Assembly (NCBI RefSeq): GCF_030811455.1
Contig: NZ_JAUSQU010000001.1
Span: 9,362,001 to 9,426,000 of the forward strand
Length of the DNA: 64,000 bases
Origin: Streptosporangium lutulentum
GTDB lineage: Bacteria; Actinomycetota; Actinomycetes; Streptosporangiales; Streptosporangiaceae
Reading direction: 5' to 3'
A program made the position numbers and the translations under genes. This document shows positions 8,749-16,335 of the stretch, piece by piece. Below the pieces are notes generated by a model, which ran no database searches, was not told where the DNA came from, and worked only from the letters and a program-made list of their open reading frames with translations. Each line of letters begins with the position of its first letter. Position 1 is the stretch's first letter.

Positions 8749-10197
8749 ATGGTGAGGTCGCTGGCTCAGCCGCCCTCTCAGGGGCCGGGACCGCAGGGCG
8801 CGCTGGCCCAGGTCGCGTTGCCGCTGTCCCCGCTGTGTCACGTCACGATCGTGGGGCCTCGGAGGAAAGCCGACCTGACGGTGCCCGCGGACATCCCGCT
8901 GCCTCACGTGATGCCGAGCCTGTTGCGCGCGATGGGCGAGGTCGGAGGCGACTTCGCGTCGGGCCCCGGATGGGTGCTCCAGCGGATCGGTGGTCCTCCG
9001 CTCGATCTCGGCCAGAGCCTGGGATCGCTGGGCGTGCTCGACGGCGAGGTGCTCCACCTGCGGCCGAGCGAGGTCATGCTGCCCCCGGTCCTGTTCGACG
9101 ACGTGGCCGACGTGGTCGCGACGGAGGTGGAGGAGGGCTCCAGCAAATGGACCCCGAAACACACCCGCCTGCTGGGGATGAACGCCGCGGTCATGCTGCT
9201 CGTCACCGGGGTGGTGATCCTGGCGACGGTGGGTCCGCCGTGGACGGTTCCCGCCGTGCTCTCGGGGGTGCTCGCCGTGCTGCTGCTCGTCGCGGGTGCC
9301 GCGCTGTCCCGGGCCGTGGGTGACTCCGGCGCGGGCACTCTGATCGGTTATGTGGCGCTGCCGTACGGCTTCCTCGCCGGGCTTCTCATCCCGGCGAGCG
9401 ACGAGAGCGTGTTCGGGCTCGGCGCGCCGCACCTGCTCTCCGGGTTCGCCTTCACGGCCTTCGTGGCCACGGTCGGGGTGATAGCGATCGCCGACGGTGT
9501 GCCGGGTTTTCTCGGCACCGCCGTCGCCTCGACGGTCGGAGCGGTGTGCGCCGCCTCCGTGATGGTGTTCGAGGCTCCCCCCGCGGGAGTCGCCGCGCTG
9601 GCCGTCACGATCCTGCTGGCCTTCAGCCCGCTGATCCCGACGCTGTCGTTCCGGCTCGCCCGCGTGCCGATGCCCTCGATGCCCGTCAACGCCGAGGAAC
9701 TGCGGGCCGACAACCAGCGGATCGACAGCTCGTCGATCCGGGAGCGCGCCGCCTACGCGCAGCGCTACGTGACCGGCCTGGTCGCGGGAATGGGAATGGT
9801 GACGCTGGGCACCCAGGCGTACCTCGTGCGGGACAGCGGCTGGGTCACCACGGCCATCCAGCTCACGCTGTCGCTGACGCTCATCCTGAGGGTCCGCGTC
9901 TTCCACGGGTTCGGCCAGCGGCTCTGGCTGATGATCGCGGGCATCGCCGGGATCGTCATGTTCGCGATCTCCCAGGCCGTGGACTCGGGCGGCGTCGTGG
10001 CGATCGCCGTGGTGGTAGGGCTGCTGTGGGTCGCGGCGATCCCGGTGGGCATGGGCCTGTGGTTGCCGAAGGGGAAACCGTCGCCGTTCTGGGGCCGGGC
10101 CGGGGACATCGTCGAGGCCCTGCTGATCGTCACACTGTTCCCGCTCGCCCTCGGCGTGCTGGGCGTCTACACCTGGATGCGCGGCCTGGCGGGGTGA
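8749..10197 (+). CDS. eccD: Type VII secretion membrane protein EccD
   Basis: About 482 aa. An N-terminal YukD/ubiquitin-like domain (about 20-110, containing CHVTIVGPRRKADLTVPADI and LGVLDGEVLHLRP) is followed by roughly eleven hydrophobic membrane segments from about residue 135 to the end. This is the EccD layout; EccD forms the central membrane channel of the ESX complex. Several starts are possible in frame (GTG 8731, ATG 8734, ATG 8749, GTG 8752); AAAGGGG at 8739-8745 favours 8749 or 8752. A degraded second copy of its C-terminal end is found at 12454-12522. Confidence 0.95.
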   Translation: MVRSLAQPPSQGPGPQGALAQVALPLSPLCHVTIVGPRRKADLTVPADIPLPHVMPSLLRAMGEVGGDFASGPGWVLQRIGGPPLDLGQSLGSLGVLDGEVLHLRPSEVMLPPVLFDDVADVVATEVEEGSSKWTPKHTRLLGMNAAVMLLVTGVVILATVGPPWTVPAVLSGVLAVLLLVAGAALSRAVGDSGAGTLIGYVALPYGFLAGLLIPASDESVFGLGAPHLLSGFAFTAFVATVGVIAIADGVPGFLGTAVASTVGAVCAASVMVFEAPPAGVAALAVTILLAFSPLIPTLSFRLARVPMPSMPVNAEELRADNQRIDSSSIRERAAYAQRYVTGLVAGMGMVTLGTQAYLVRDSGWVTTAIQLTLSLTLILRVRVFHGFGQRLWLMIAGIAGIVMFAISQAVDSGGVVAIAVVVGLLWVAAIPVGMGLWLPKGKPSPFWGRAGDIVEALLIVTLFPLALGVLGVYTWMRGLAG

Positions 10198-10204
10198 GGT
10201 GAGG

Positions 10205-10282
10205 CGGTCGTGGATTCGCGACCCGGCAGACGAGATGGGGCGGTCGTGGATTCGCGGCCCGGAGGAGGAGATGGGGCGGTCG
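10205..10282. repeat. 36-bp tandem repeat (2.2 copies)
   Basis: Units start at 10205 and 10241 with CGGTCGTGGATTCGCG and a third begins at 10277 (CGGTCG only). The copies differ at a few positions. It fills the gap between the eccD stop and the convergent YbaB-like gene. No hairpin or coding role is evident. Confidence 0.85.
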
Positions 10283-10717
10283 TCACCGCTCCCAGTGGTC
10301 GCGGTGCTTCATCCGCTCCAGCCTGGCGATCCGCTCGCCCATCTCCGCGGAGAAGGAATCCTGGATCTCCCCGAACCGACGCTGGACCGTCTTGATCACG
10401 TCCTCCCCGCCGAGCGGGAGGGCCACCAGCTCCCGCGCCTGACGTTCCTGGTCGTCCTGTGCGGCCTGGACCGCCTCCAGTACCTCCTCGGACAGTGAGT
10501 CGCTGTCCAGCCGCATCCCACGGGAGGCGATCTTCACACCGGTCACTCGGCCGTCGGCGCCGACCCGTGCCGAGACCAGACCGCTGCGGCTCTCGCCCGA
10601 CCCGGTGATCTCACGGAGATCGGTCATCGCCGCGGTGAGGTCGCGCTGGGAGCGCTCGCTGTCCCGCACGATCTGGTCGAGGTCCTCTAGACGGAACTCT
10701 GGATCACTGGATTCCAT
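10283..10717 (-). CDS. YbaB/EbfC-like protein, ESX-associated
   Basis: A 144-aa soluble protein with the YbaB/EbfC pattern: an N-terminal helix, a short beta section (SARVGADGRVTGVKIASRGM, about 49-68) and a long C-terminal helix with EEVLEAVQAAQDDQERQARE. YbaB proteins are small dimeric nucleoid-binding proteins. Divergent paralogues are common beside actinobacterial ESX genes, where their role is unknown (DNA binding, or a chaperone-like role). It is convergent with eccD. Three further relatives lie at 12533, 12907 and 15134. Confidence 0.75.
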   Translation of the reverse strand: MESSDPEFRLEDLDQIVRDSERSQRDLTAAMTDLREITGSGESRSGLVSARVGADGRVTGVKIASRGMRLDSDSLSEEVLEAVQAAQDDQERQARELVALPLGGEDVIKTVQRRFGEIQDSFSAEMGERIARLERMKHRDHWER

Positions 10718-10823
10718 AACACGTCAGACCACTTGCCGATGGTTAACCGGTAGCCATCATTGTCTGTCCTGACGATTAAATAATCATGAAGTTACCTTTG
10801 TCCGCTTCGGGGCTGAACAGGCT

Positions 10824-11210
10824 GTGGGCGAAGATCGGATCATGGACATGAAAGTTGCCGCAGCGCCCTCTGCGCCCTCTGCGCCCCCTGCGCCGCCCGG
10901 CTCTTCCAGCCAGGACCGCCACATCACGTCGGCGACGATCCTTCGCACGCGCAGCCGAGTCGAGCGCGAGCTCAAGGACGAGACGCTGGTCTTCCTCCGG
11001 AGCCTGATCGGCGAGGTTCATGTCGATTCCCCCGGATTCGGGGTCGTGGGTGAATTGATCCTGGGCAGTGCCTACAAGGACATGTGCCGGCAGGTGGACA
11101 CGATTTTCGGCGATGCCATAAAAGCCGTCGAAGGCTGTTGCCAGGCGCTCACCATCGGTGAGCGCAACTGGGAGACGGCCGAGGACCACAACATCGTCAA
11201 GTATCGCTGA
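10824..11210 (+). CDS. EspC-like small ESX-associated protein
   Basis: A 128-aa protein (GTG 10824; ATG 10842 equally possible, neither with a strong ribosome binding site). The Ala/Pro/Ser-rich N-terminus (about 12-27) is encoded by near-perfect GCGCCCTCT DNA repeats. The rest is helical and carries PGFGVVGELILG (about 70) followed by a helix ending in GERNWETAEDHN. The F-G-V-V/M-G motif plus a late N-Y/W-x-x-A-[ED] element is shared with the proteins at 16336 and 23209 and resembles the EspC-type ESX-secreted family. It is the first gene of a pair with the membrane protein at 11520. Confidence 0.65.
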   Translation: MGEDRIMDMKVAAAPSAPSAPPAPPGSSSQDRHITSATILRTRSRVERELKDETLVFLRSLIGEVHVDSPGFGVVGELILGSAYKDMCRQVDTIFGDAIKAVEGCCQALTIGERNWETAEDHNIVKYR

Positions 11211-11424
11211 TCTCCGCCTACGGGCATCTTCCTGACTTCGGTGTGCCGCCGCCCCGCACGGGGCCGAGTCCGTACGCGGCGCGGTTCGTTCCGCTGCCGC
11301 CGACGGGATTCGAACCGCACCTCCCTCCTTCCGGCACCTCAGGTTCCTGAGCCGGTTACGGGGGCGGTCTCGTGACGGGCCCGCGCCCGTACTACGTCGA
11401 AGCCATCTGAAAGGACGCCATCTC

Positions 11425-11523
11425 ATGTCCACTCCGAGGGAAAAGGCCCGGACATCCCGGGCATGTACGTTCCCAGGCACCTGCGTATCGGGTGCCTCGA
11501 CGGGATCGTGTATCACACGATGA
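11425..11523 (+). CDS. Possible 32-aa leader ORF coupled to next gene
   Basis: ATG 11425 is preceded by GAAAGGA (about ten bases upstream) and opens a 32-codon frame whose TGA overlaps the ATG of the following gene (ATGA at 11520-11523). The peptide has no recognised family. The good ribosome binding site and the coupling are the only support. It may serve to deliver ribosomes to the downstream gene, which lacks an obvious site of its own. Confidence 0.4.
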   Translation: MSTPREKARTSRACTFPGTCVSGASTGSCITR

Positions 11524-12374
11524 CGGTTGGTCCGGGTGATCCGTTTCCGGGGCTGATCCGTCCGACCGGCCCGCTTCCGCCGCCGACTGGTCCGTTCAGT
11601 CCGCTTCCAAAACCGGTCGTTCCGGCCGGTCCGCTTCCGGAACCGGTCGGTCCGAGGGTGTTGAACACGCTGAAGAGCGCCGGCAAGTTGTCGGTGTACC
11701 TCGCCCCAGCGATCCTCATGGCGGGTACGGCGATCGCCAACGAGCCCGATATGGCACGCGCGGCGAGCATCTGGAAGAGCGGTATCGCCGCCCGGCTGGA
11801 TGGTGGGTCGAAGCAGCTCATCTCGCAGCTCGTCGCGACGTCGAAGGTCGGCTGGGTAGCGGGGGACCAGCAGGAGCTCGAGCGTTTCCTATGGCATTTT
11901 CAAAGGGAGCTCGAAGCCCTGCGCAGCGTCCTCGGTGATATCGCGGGCATGATCGACGAGGTGGCCGCCGGCTATCGGACCTACTGGCTGCATCTCGGCG
12001 AGCTGGCCATCACCACGATTGCCTTGCTGTCCTTCTCCAAAAAGCTACAGCTTCTGCCGCAGACCAAGTTCTGGGGCTGGTTGCTGGAGAAGTTCGTCGC
12101 GACCGCGGCCAACGGGGTGGTCGCCACACTGACCTGGGGACTGGGATCGGCCCTGAAAGATGCCGTCGTCATCATGTCGACCATGATTAAAAAGGGTCAT
12201 CAGTTCAACTACATCATGCCGTCCGGCGAGGCGAAGGTGGACTTCACGCAGGTGGTCATCGACTCCGGTAAGTATCCGTCGTACCGGGAGCCTCCTCCCG
12301 GTACGAACAACCTCCCGCAGGGTTACCAGAACTTCGACTGGGTCGCTCCCAGGGTCGACAAGCCGACGCCGTAG
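11520..12374 (+). CDS. Membrane protein with WXG100-like segment, proline-rich N-terminus
   Basis: A 284-aa protein of unknown function. The N-terminus (about 5-45) repeats GPLPxP-type motifs. A hydrophobic segment (about 55-75) follows, then a helical region with VGWVAGDQQELERFLWHFQ (a W-x-x-G turn reminiscent of WXG100 proteins) and a second hydrophobic stretch (about 155-205). It pairs with the upstream EspC-like gene. The same layout recurs in the products of 13319, 15574 and 24391. A longer frame begins at 11463, but ATG 11520 is preferred because it overlaps the leader ORF stop. It could be a T7SS-anchored effector or an immunity-like partner; no enzymatic motif is visible. Confidence 0.68.
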   Translation: MTVGPGDPFPGLIRPTGPLPPPTGPFSPLPKPVVPAGPLPEPVGPRVLNTLKSAGKLSVYLAPAILMAGTAIANEPDMARAASIWKSGIAARLDGGSKQLISQLVATSKVGWVAGDQQELERFLWHFQRELEALRSVLGDIAGMIDEVAAGYRTYWLHLGELAITTIALLSFSKKLQLLPQTKFWGWLLEKFVATAANGVVATLTWGLGSALKDAVVIMSTMIKKGHQFNYIMPSGEAKVDFTQVVIDSGKYPSYREPPPGTNNLPQGYQNFDWVAPRVDKPTP

Positions 12375-12453
12375 AGGTGCGGCTTTCGCCCTTGATCACG
12401 AAGAAATCAGCGGTGCGATTGGGTTGCTCTGGAAGTGGCCGGTTGTTACTCAT

Positions 12454-12522
12454 ATCCAGCTCACGTTGTCGCTGACGCTCGTGCTGGGCGTCTGTGCCCG
12501 GGTCCGCGGCCTGGCCGGCTGA
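12454..12522 (+). pseudogene. Remnant of an eccD 3' end
   Basis: In frame to a TGA, this stretch reads IQLTLSLTLVLG... and ends RGLAG*. EccD contains IQLTLSLTLIL near residue 380 and ends in LGVLGVYTWMRGLAG*. The remnant thus joins a mid-protein and a terminal piece of EccD with the part between deleted. Like the real eccD it is followed by a convergent YbaB-like gene. It has no start and is not expected to be translated. Confidence 0.75.
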
Positions 12523-12532
12523 GCCGCCCGGT

Positions 12533-12910
12533 CTAGGCGGGGAAGCCCGCGCGGTCCTTGAACGTGCGCTCGGCGTCGCTGAGGAGCTCGCCGATGTTCG
12601 GACCGTCGCCCACGCGCAGCCCGTGCATCATCTCGTCCTTGGCGCTCGCGGCCGCGGCCTCGGCGGCGTGAACCGCCACGACGACGGCGTCACCGAGGGT
12701 GACGCCGTCGAGCCTCCGTTTGCTGAGCGCACCGATGTCCAGCCGGAGGAGTGAGCCGACCGCGTCGACCGTCGCGACGATCCTGCCCTCGTCGGCGCTG
12801 CCGGTGAACTCCCGGGTGCTCCACTCCTCGACGGCCGCTTCCATCTGTGCCGTCGCCTTGGTCAGCTGTTCCATATAGGCGAGCAGCTCATCGGTCTCTT
12901 CCACGGTCAT
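12533..12910 (-). CDS. YbaB/EbfC-like protein, ESX-associated
   Basis: A 125-aa protein with the YbaB layout: a helical N-terminus, a beta part (GRIVATVDAVGSLLRLDIGA, about 42-61) and a C-terminal helix rich in Ala and Val. The start ATG 12910 overlaps the stop of the upstream YbaB-like gene (ATGA), so the two are translationally coupled and may form a heterodimer. It is last in the minus-strand unit 14241-13319-12907-12533. Confidence 0.75.
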   Translation of the reverse strand: MTVEETDELLAYMEQLTKATAQMEAAVEEWSTREFTGSADEGRIVATVDAVGSLLRLDIGALSKRRLDGVTLGDAVVVAVHAAEAAAASAKDEMMHGLRVGDGPNIGELLSDAERTFKDRAGFPA

Positions 12911-13317
12911 TCCTTTCCGAGCAGTGCCTGGATGTACGGTGCCAGCGGATCGTCGGGCGTCCGCACGTCACTCGGATCCCCCGTCGGCTGGCCGGTCAGA
13001 TCCGCGATCGTCTCCGTCATCGCCGTTGCCGCCGCCGCCCGTGCCTCCTGGATCGCCTGGCACACGGCCTCGCCCAGCGCCACATGGTCGAGAGCGTGCA
13101 TCACCCGCGGGTCGACGGTGACGGCGAGAAGTCTCCCGGAACCCGTCACCTTCGCCAGGACCTGGCCGTCGGCGTCGCGCCCCTCCACCTCCTGCTCGTT
13201 CAGCTCGCGAAGCGCACCGGTGAAACCGTCGAGCCAGCCGTTGACCTCACGCAGCAACTCCGGCACGGCGCCCTCTTTGCCGGAGCCGAAGGCGGCGATC
13301 TGCCTGTTCGGATTCAA
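12907..13317 (-). CDS. YbaB/EbfC-like protein, ESX-associated
   Basis: A 136-aa protein with the YbaB pattern (AKVTGSGRLLAVTVDPRVMH, about 55-74, then LGEAVCQAIQEARAAAATAM). Its start appears to be TTG 13317, one base after the stop of the upstream membrane-protein gene (TGA-G-TTG), with AAGGA about twelve bases upstream, again suggesting coupling. It overlaps the next YbaB-like gene by four bases. Confidence 0.75.
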   Translation of the reverse strand: MNPNRQIAAFGSGKEGAVPELLREVNGWLDGFTGALRELNEQEVEGRDADGQVLAKVTGSGRLLAVTVDPRVMHALDHVALGEAVCQAIQEARAAAATAMTETIADLTGQPTGDPSDVRTPDDPLAPYIQALLGKE

Positions 13318-13318
13318 C

Positions 13319-14191
13319 TCAGGTGTCCTTGCCTTCGAGGTGTGGGGCGGGCTTCCAGTTGTCGTTGATGTGCGCCGGGTCGTCGATCGGGGAGTTCAGA
13401 TTGAGGTCACGTGGTCCACGTCCGGGGTCGCCGCTCTGATAGAAAGCGCCCTTGAGGTCGTTGAGTTTCAGTTCGAGCTTGTTGAGGTCGCCCTCGTAGG
13501 AGCTGTAGACGTCGGAGAACTGCTTGATGAGGTTCGCGAGCGCACCGAGGAAGGCTCCGGCCTGCGCCATGAGAGCGAGTCTGCCGGCGGGGTGTGTGCT
13601 CATCTTTGTCAGGACTTCGAACATTGGTTTCGAAGTGGCGAGCAAGCCCAGCAACGAGAGGTCGTATTCGATGACCTCCTTGTACTGGCCCTGCATGGTG
13701 CCGCTCATCTCGTCCGATATCTTGCCCAGCTGGCTGTAGAGACCGTTCACATTGAATCGGATGTACTGCTGGAGGACTGTGGGGGCGGCTCCCTGCCAGT
13801 TGGGCGAGATGTCGTCGAAGTAGGAACGCCAGACGTCCGATCTGTTCCCTTCGAGTAGCCCGGCCAACTCCTTCCAGGTATCCCGCCGGTCGGCGAAGAG
13901 AAAAGGATTTCCGGCGTTCATGACCGCGGCGGCGAGCAGTGCGAGGCCGACGACCCCCAGACCCGATACGGCGAGACCTGTACGTATGGGGGTGCTGCTC
14001 TTGTTGATTCCTTCGATCAGCTGTTTGAACCCGCCGGGATCGGTTCGGGTGCCGACCTTTCCGGTTGGTCGTGGTTTTACCGTTATTTCCTGTTGTACGG
14101 CTCCGCTGGCGTTGGTGACGTACAACTGCTTCGGATCAGTGGATGCCGTCTGACCAGGAACGATCAGCTTGGGCGGCGTTGGTTCGGTCAC
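13319..14191 (-). CDS. Membrane protein with WXG100-like segment
   Basis: A 290-aa protein. The N-terminal 75 residues are polar and Pro/Thr-rich. A membrane helix follows (about 70-92), then a helical stretch with RDTWKELAGLLEG and ISPNWQGAAPTVLQQYI, whose W-Q-G matches the WXG turn, a second hydrophobic region (about 180-225) and a polar tail. Same architecture as the products of 11520, 15574 and 24391. It lies downstream of an EspC-like gene (14241) and is translationally linked to two YbaB-like genes. Function not recognised. Confidence 0.68.
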   Translation of the reverse strand: MTEPTPPKLIVPGQTASTDPKQLYVTNASGAVQQEITVKPRPTGKVGTRTDPGGFKQLIEGINKSSTPIRTGLAVSGLGVVGLALLAAAVMNAGNPFLFADRRDTWKELAGLLEGNRSDVWRSYFDDISPNWQGAAPTVLQQYIRFNVNGLYSQLGKISDEMSGTMQGQYKEVIEYDLSLLGLLATSKPMFEVLTKMSTHPAGRLALMAQAGAFLGALANLIKQFSDVYSSYEGDLNKLELKLNDLKGAFYQSGDPGRGPRDLNLNSPIDDPAHINDNWKPAPHLEGKDT

Positions 14192-14240
14192 CGCTGTCCT
14201 TTCTTGTAAACCGTGGATCCGTTGTCTGTGCGGTTGCGGC

Positions 14241-14834
14241 TCAGGGCAGGATTTTCCCGATGGTCTTCTCGTTCACCTGATTGACCAGGGTGTAGTTGTC
14301 AGCCGACCTCACCAACTTTTCGCCGCTATGCGCGAGCAGGTTCTTGAGGATGCCCGCGCTGTCCGCCCAGGTGTCGGAGATGGTGTTGAACCGCCCGGCG
14401 TAAGGCAGCCCGATGATCGGAATTCCTGCCAGGGGAACCAGGTTCCAGCCCTCGAAACGAGGCGTGCTGTTCTTCAGTTCGTCGACCCCGACGGCGGCGC
14501 CGCTCATCGTCCCGGCGAATTTCCTGATGGTGCCGGCGTCGTGGATCGAGCCATCGGCGCCGGTGGTGCCGTCCGGTTCGCCGCTGTTTTTCGGAGTGCC
14601 GGTTCCATGCGGCCCGGCCGGTGGAGAGGTTCGGACGGCGGAGGGAAGGCATGGGCCCGGAGAGGGGCATTTCGGAGTGTGCGGGCACGGGCTGACAACC
14701 GGGTCGAGTGTGGGGGAGGGTATCGGGCTCGCGGTGGGTGATGGGGTGGGCGGTGCCGTAGGTGACGCGGAGGACGAGGGCGTCAGGCTCGCGGTCGGTG
14801 ATTCGCCGGGTTCGGGCGCGCTGGGAGTGGACAT
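14241..14834 (-). CDS. EspC-like protein with Pro/Ser/Thr-rich N-terminus
   Basis: A 197-aa protein. Residues 1-95 are low-complexity Pro/Ser/Thr with a Cys-containing patch (SPCPHTPKCPSPGPCLPS). Residues about 96-197 form a helical domain with GWNLVPLAGIPIIGLPYAGR and a C-terminal SADNYTLVNQVNEKT, echoing the glycine-centred turn and late N-Y motif of the EspC-like proteins in this locus. It heads the minus-strand unit leading to the membrane protein at 13319. A secreted ESX substrate is likely; no enzymatic motif. Confidence 0.6.
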   Translation of the reverse strand: MSTPSAPEPGESPTASLTPSSSASPTAPPTPSPTASPIPSPTLDPVVSPCPHTPKCPSPGPCLPSAVRTSPPAGPHGTGTPKNSGEPDGTTGADGSIHDAGTIRKFAGTMSGAAVGVDELKNSTPRFEGWNLVPLAGIPIIGLPYAGRFNTISDTWADSAGILKNLLAHSGEKLVRSADNYTLVNQVNEKTIGKILP

Positions 14835-15133
14835 GTCATCTCCCTATCATCGCGATCTTCGGGCGGCGCGCGCTCTTGTCCAATTTGTCCCGATGGAGAG
14901 CTTTGTTAAGAAACAATTCACGCTGGCGATGGCAATGAATCAAAAACAGGCTCGTACGAGCCTTCGTGAGGATGGTGCCCCCGGCTCGGATTTCGCCGCG
15001 CCTGGCAGGATCCGGCGGGGATTGCCGTAAACGAGTCCGGATTGTATGGATCTGGGTGGTGTACTAGGTTGCTCCGAAGGTGATCTGTTGTGGTGGGTGA
15101 GCCTGGTGGTGCCCCTGGGAAGAGGAGCGGTCG

Positions 15134-15577
15134 ATGGACGGATTCGGGGACTTCGCGAACATAGATATTGACAAGCTCCTGAACGGGGCCGACGGGCAGT
15201 TCGCCCGCATGGAAGAGCTGCAGAAGAGCATGGCCGTGCTGGTCGGGCGCGCGGAGGACGAAGCCGGCCTGGTGAAGGCGGCGTACGGAAGCGAAGGGCT
15301 GAGCGAGCTCGAACTCCACCCCAAGGCACTGCGACTGAGCGCGGGAGAGCTGGCCGAGACGATCAAGGCGGTTGTCCACGACGCCACCCAGGACCTGCAG
15401 ACGCAGATCAGCAAGACCATGGGTGAGGTGTTCGGGGAGGAGGACAACCCGATGAAGTACCTCGACGACCCGGACGCGGCGCTGAACCAGATCAAGGACG
15501 CGGAGGCCGCCTACAACCGGACGTTCGAAGATGTCATGGGCGAACTCGACCGTATTCGCCGTAGCCTGGACCTCTAG
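15134..15577 (+). CDS. YbaB/EbfC-like protein, ESX-associated
   Basis: A 147-aa acidic protein with the YbaB layout: an N-terminal helix with FARMEELQKSMAVLVGRAED, a beta section (GLVKAAYGSEGLSELELHPK, about 56-75), then a long helix. The ribosome binding site GGAAGAGGAG precedes ATG 15134. It is convergent with the membrane-protein gene at 15574; both stop codons use the same CTAG (15574-15577). Confidence 0.75.
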   Translation: MDGFGDFANIDIDKLLNGADGQFARMEELQKSMAVLVGRAEDEAGLVKAAYGSEGLSELELHPKALRLSAGELAETIKAVVHDATQDLQTQISKTMGEVFGEEDNPMKYLDDPDAALNQIKDAEAAYNRTFEDVMGELDRIRRSLDL

Positions 15578-16332
15578 AGCTTGGGAATTTCGCTGGCCAG
15601 ACCGCTCGTCCCCTCAAACTGATTCGATTCCGCAGTCGGCAGGTTCTTGATAACCGCATTTTCGAACTGCGGAATCGAATTCATGTCGGTTGGGCTGGCT
15701 GCCTTGGTGAGATCATCCTGCATGCTCATTGTAAAGAACTGCTGAATCATCATCACAAGGCCAATGCCAGCGCCCAGGATCCCCACGTTCTTCACCAGCA
15801 TCTTTTTCGTGATATCCCTGAAAGCTTCCCCGTATAATAGTGCAACCCTATGAGCAAATGTCCCGACGAGGGGGTTGGCCTTGCTGACAAGTGCAAAACA
15901 TGCCCAGGCGAAAAGGCCTGCAGCCCCCACCGAACAGACGATCGCTCCCGCGAAGAAAAGCCCTGCATAATTTTCCAGGGCGTCTCCCATGTTTATATTC
16001 AATTCTTGATTTTTTTTCTTTTGTTCGTTGAACGTGTCGACTACCGCTTGGAAATCTGGCCTCCCTAGTTTTTTCCATGCTTCTTCGGGAACGCTTTCCA
16101 TTAGCTTGATGAGCTCGATGCTTATGTCATTGATCTTGCCGTTCAGTTCCTTCCATCTCTCGCCGATATCAGCAATGTCGCTCGGACTGCAGAACATGCT
16201 CCCGATTGTCACCGCCACAAAGCGGCTGACATAGGAAAGAAAGGGATTTCCAGGAACTGTGGCTGCGGCGACACAGGCTGCGATGGAACCGGTGTACATG
16301 GTTGTTCCTGCGCCGTACCCAGTAGATGCCAT
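15574..16332 (-). CDS. Membrane protein with WXG100-like segment (low GC)
   Basis: A 252-aa protein. A hydrophobic N-terminal segment (about 10-50) is followed by a charged helical hairpin (IGERWKELNGKINDISIELI, EEAWKKLGRPDFQAVV) and two or three membrane segments (about 118-145 and 185-205). It shares architecture with the products of 11520, 13319 and 24391. It lies four bases after the EspC-like gene 16336, so the two are probably cotranscribed. The DNA is clearly AT-richer than its surroundings (for example the T-rich run near 16008-16020), which suggests recent acquisition or relaxed selection on codon use. Function not recognised. Confidence 0.7.
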   Translation of the reverse strand: MASTGYGAGTTMYTGSIAACVAAATVPGNPFLSYVSRFVAVTIGSMFCSPSDIADIGERWKELNGKINDISIELIKLMESVPEEAWKKLGRPDFQAVVDTFNEQKKKNQELNINMGDALENYAGLFFAGAIVCSVGAAGLFAWACFALVSKANPLVGTFAHRVALLYGEAFRDITKKMLVKNVGILGAGIGLVMMIQQFFTMSMQDDLTKAASPTDMNSIPQFENAVIKNLPTAESNQFEGTSGLASEIPKL

Positions 16333-16335
16333 CGA

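Noticed and set aside
8599..9906. A 436-codon N-terminal extension of the EccC reading frame
   Set aside because: It is antisense to eccD, is low-complexity Arg/His/Gln-rich, and the EccC family start with a strong ribosome binding site lies at 8598.
10785..10847. A 20-codon ORF starting MKLPLSASG upstream of the EspC-like gene
   Set aside because: No ribosome binding site and no branched-chain or other regulatory codon run; most likely chance.
11263..11345. tRNA-like T-loop on the minus strand (GGTTCGAATCCCG near 11298-11310)
   Set aside because: The T stem does not pair properly and no acceptor, D or anticodon arm could be built around it.
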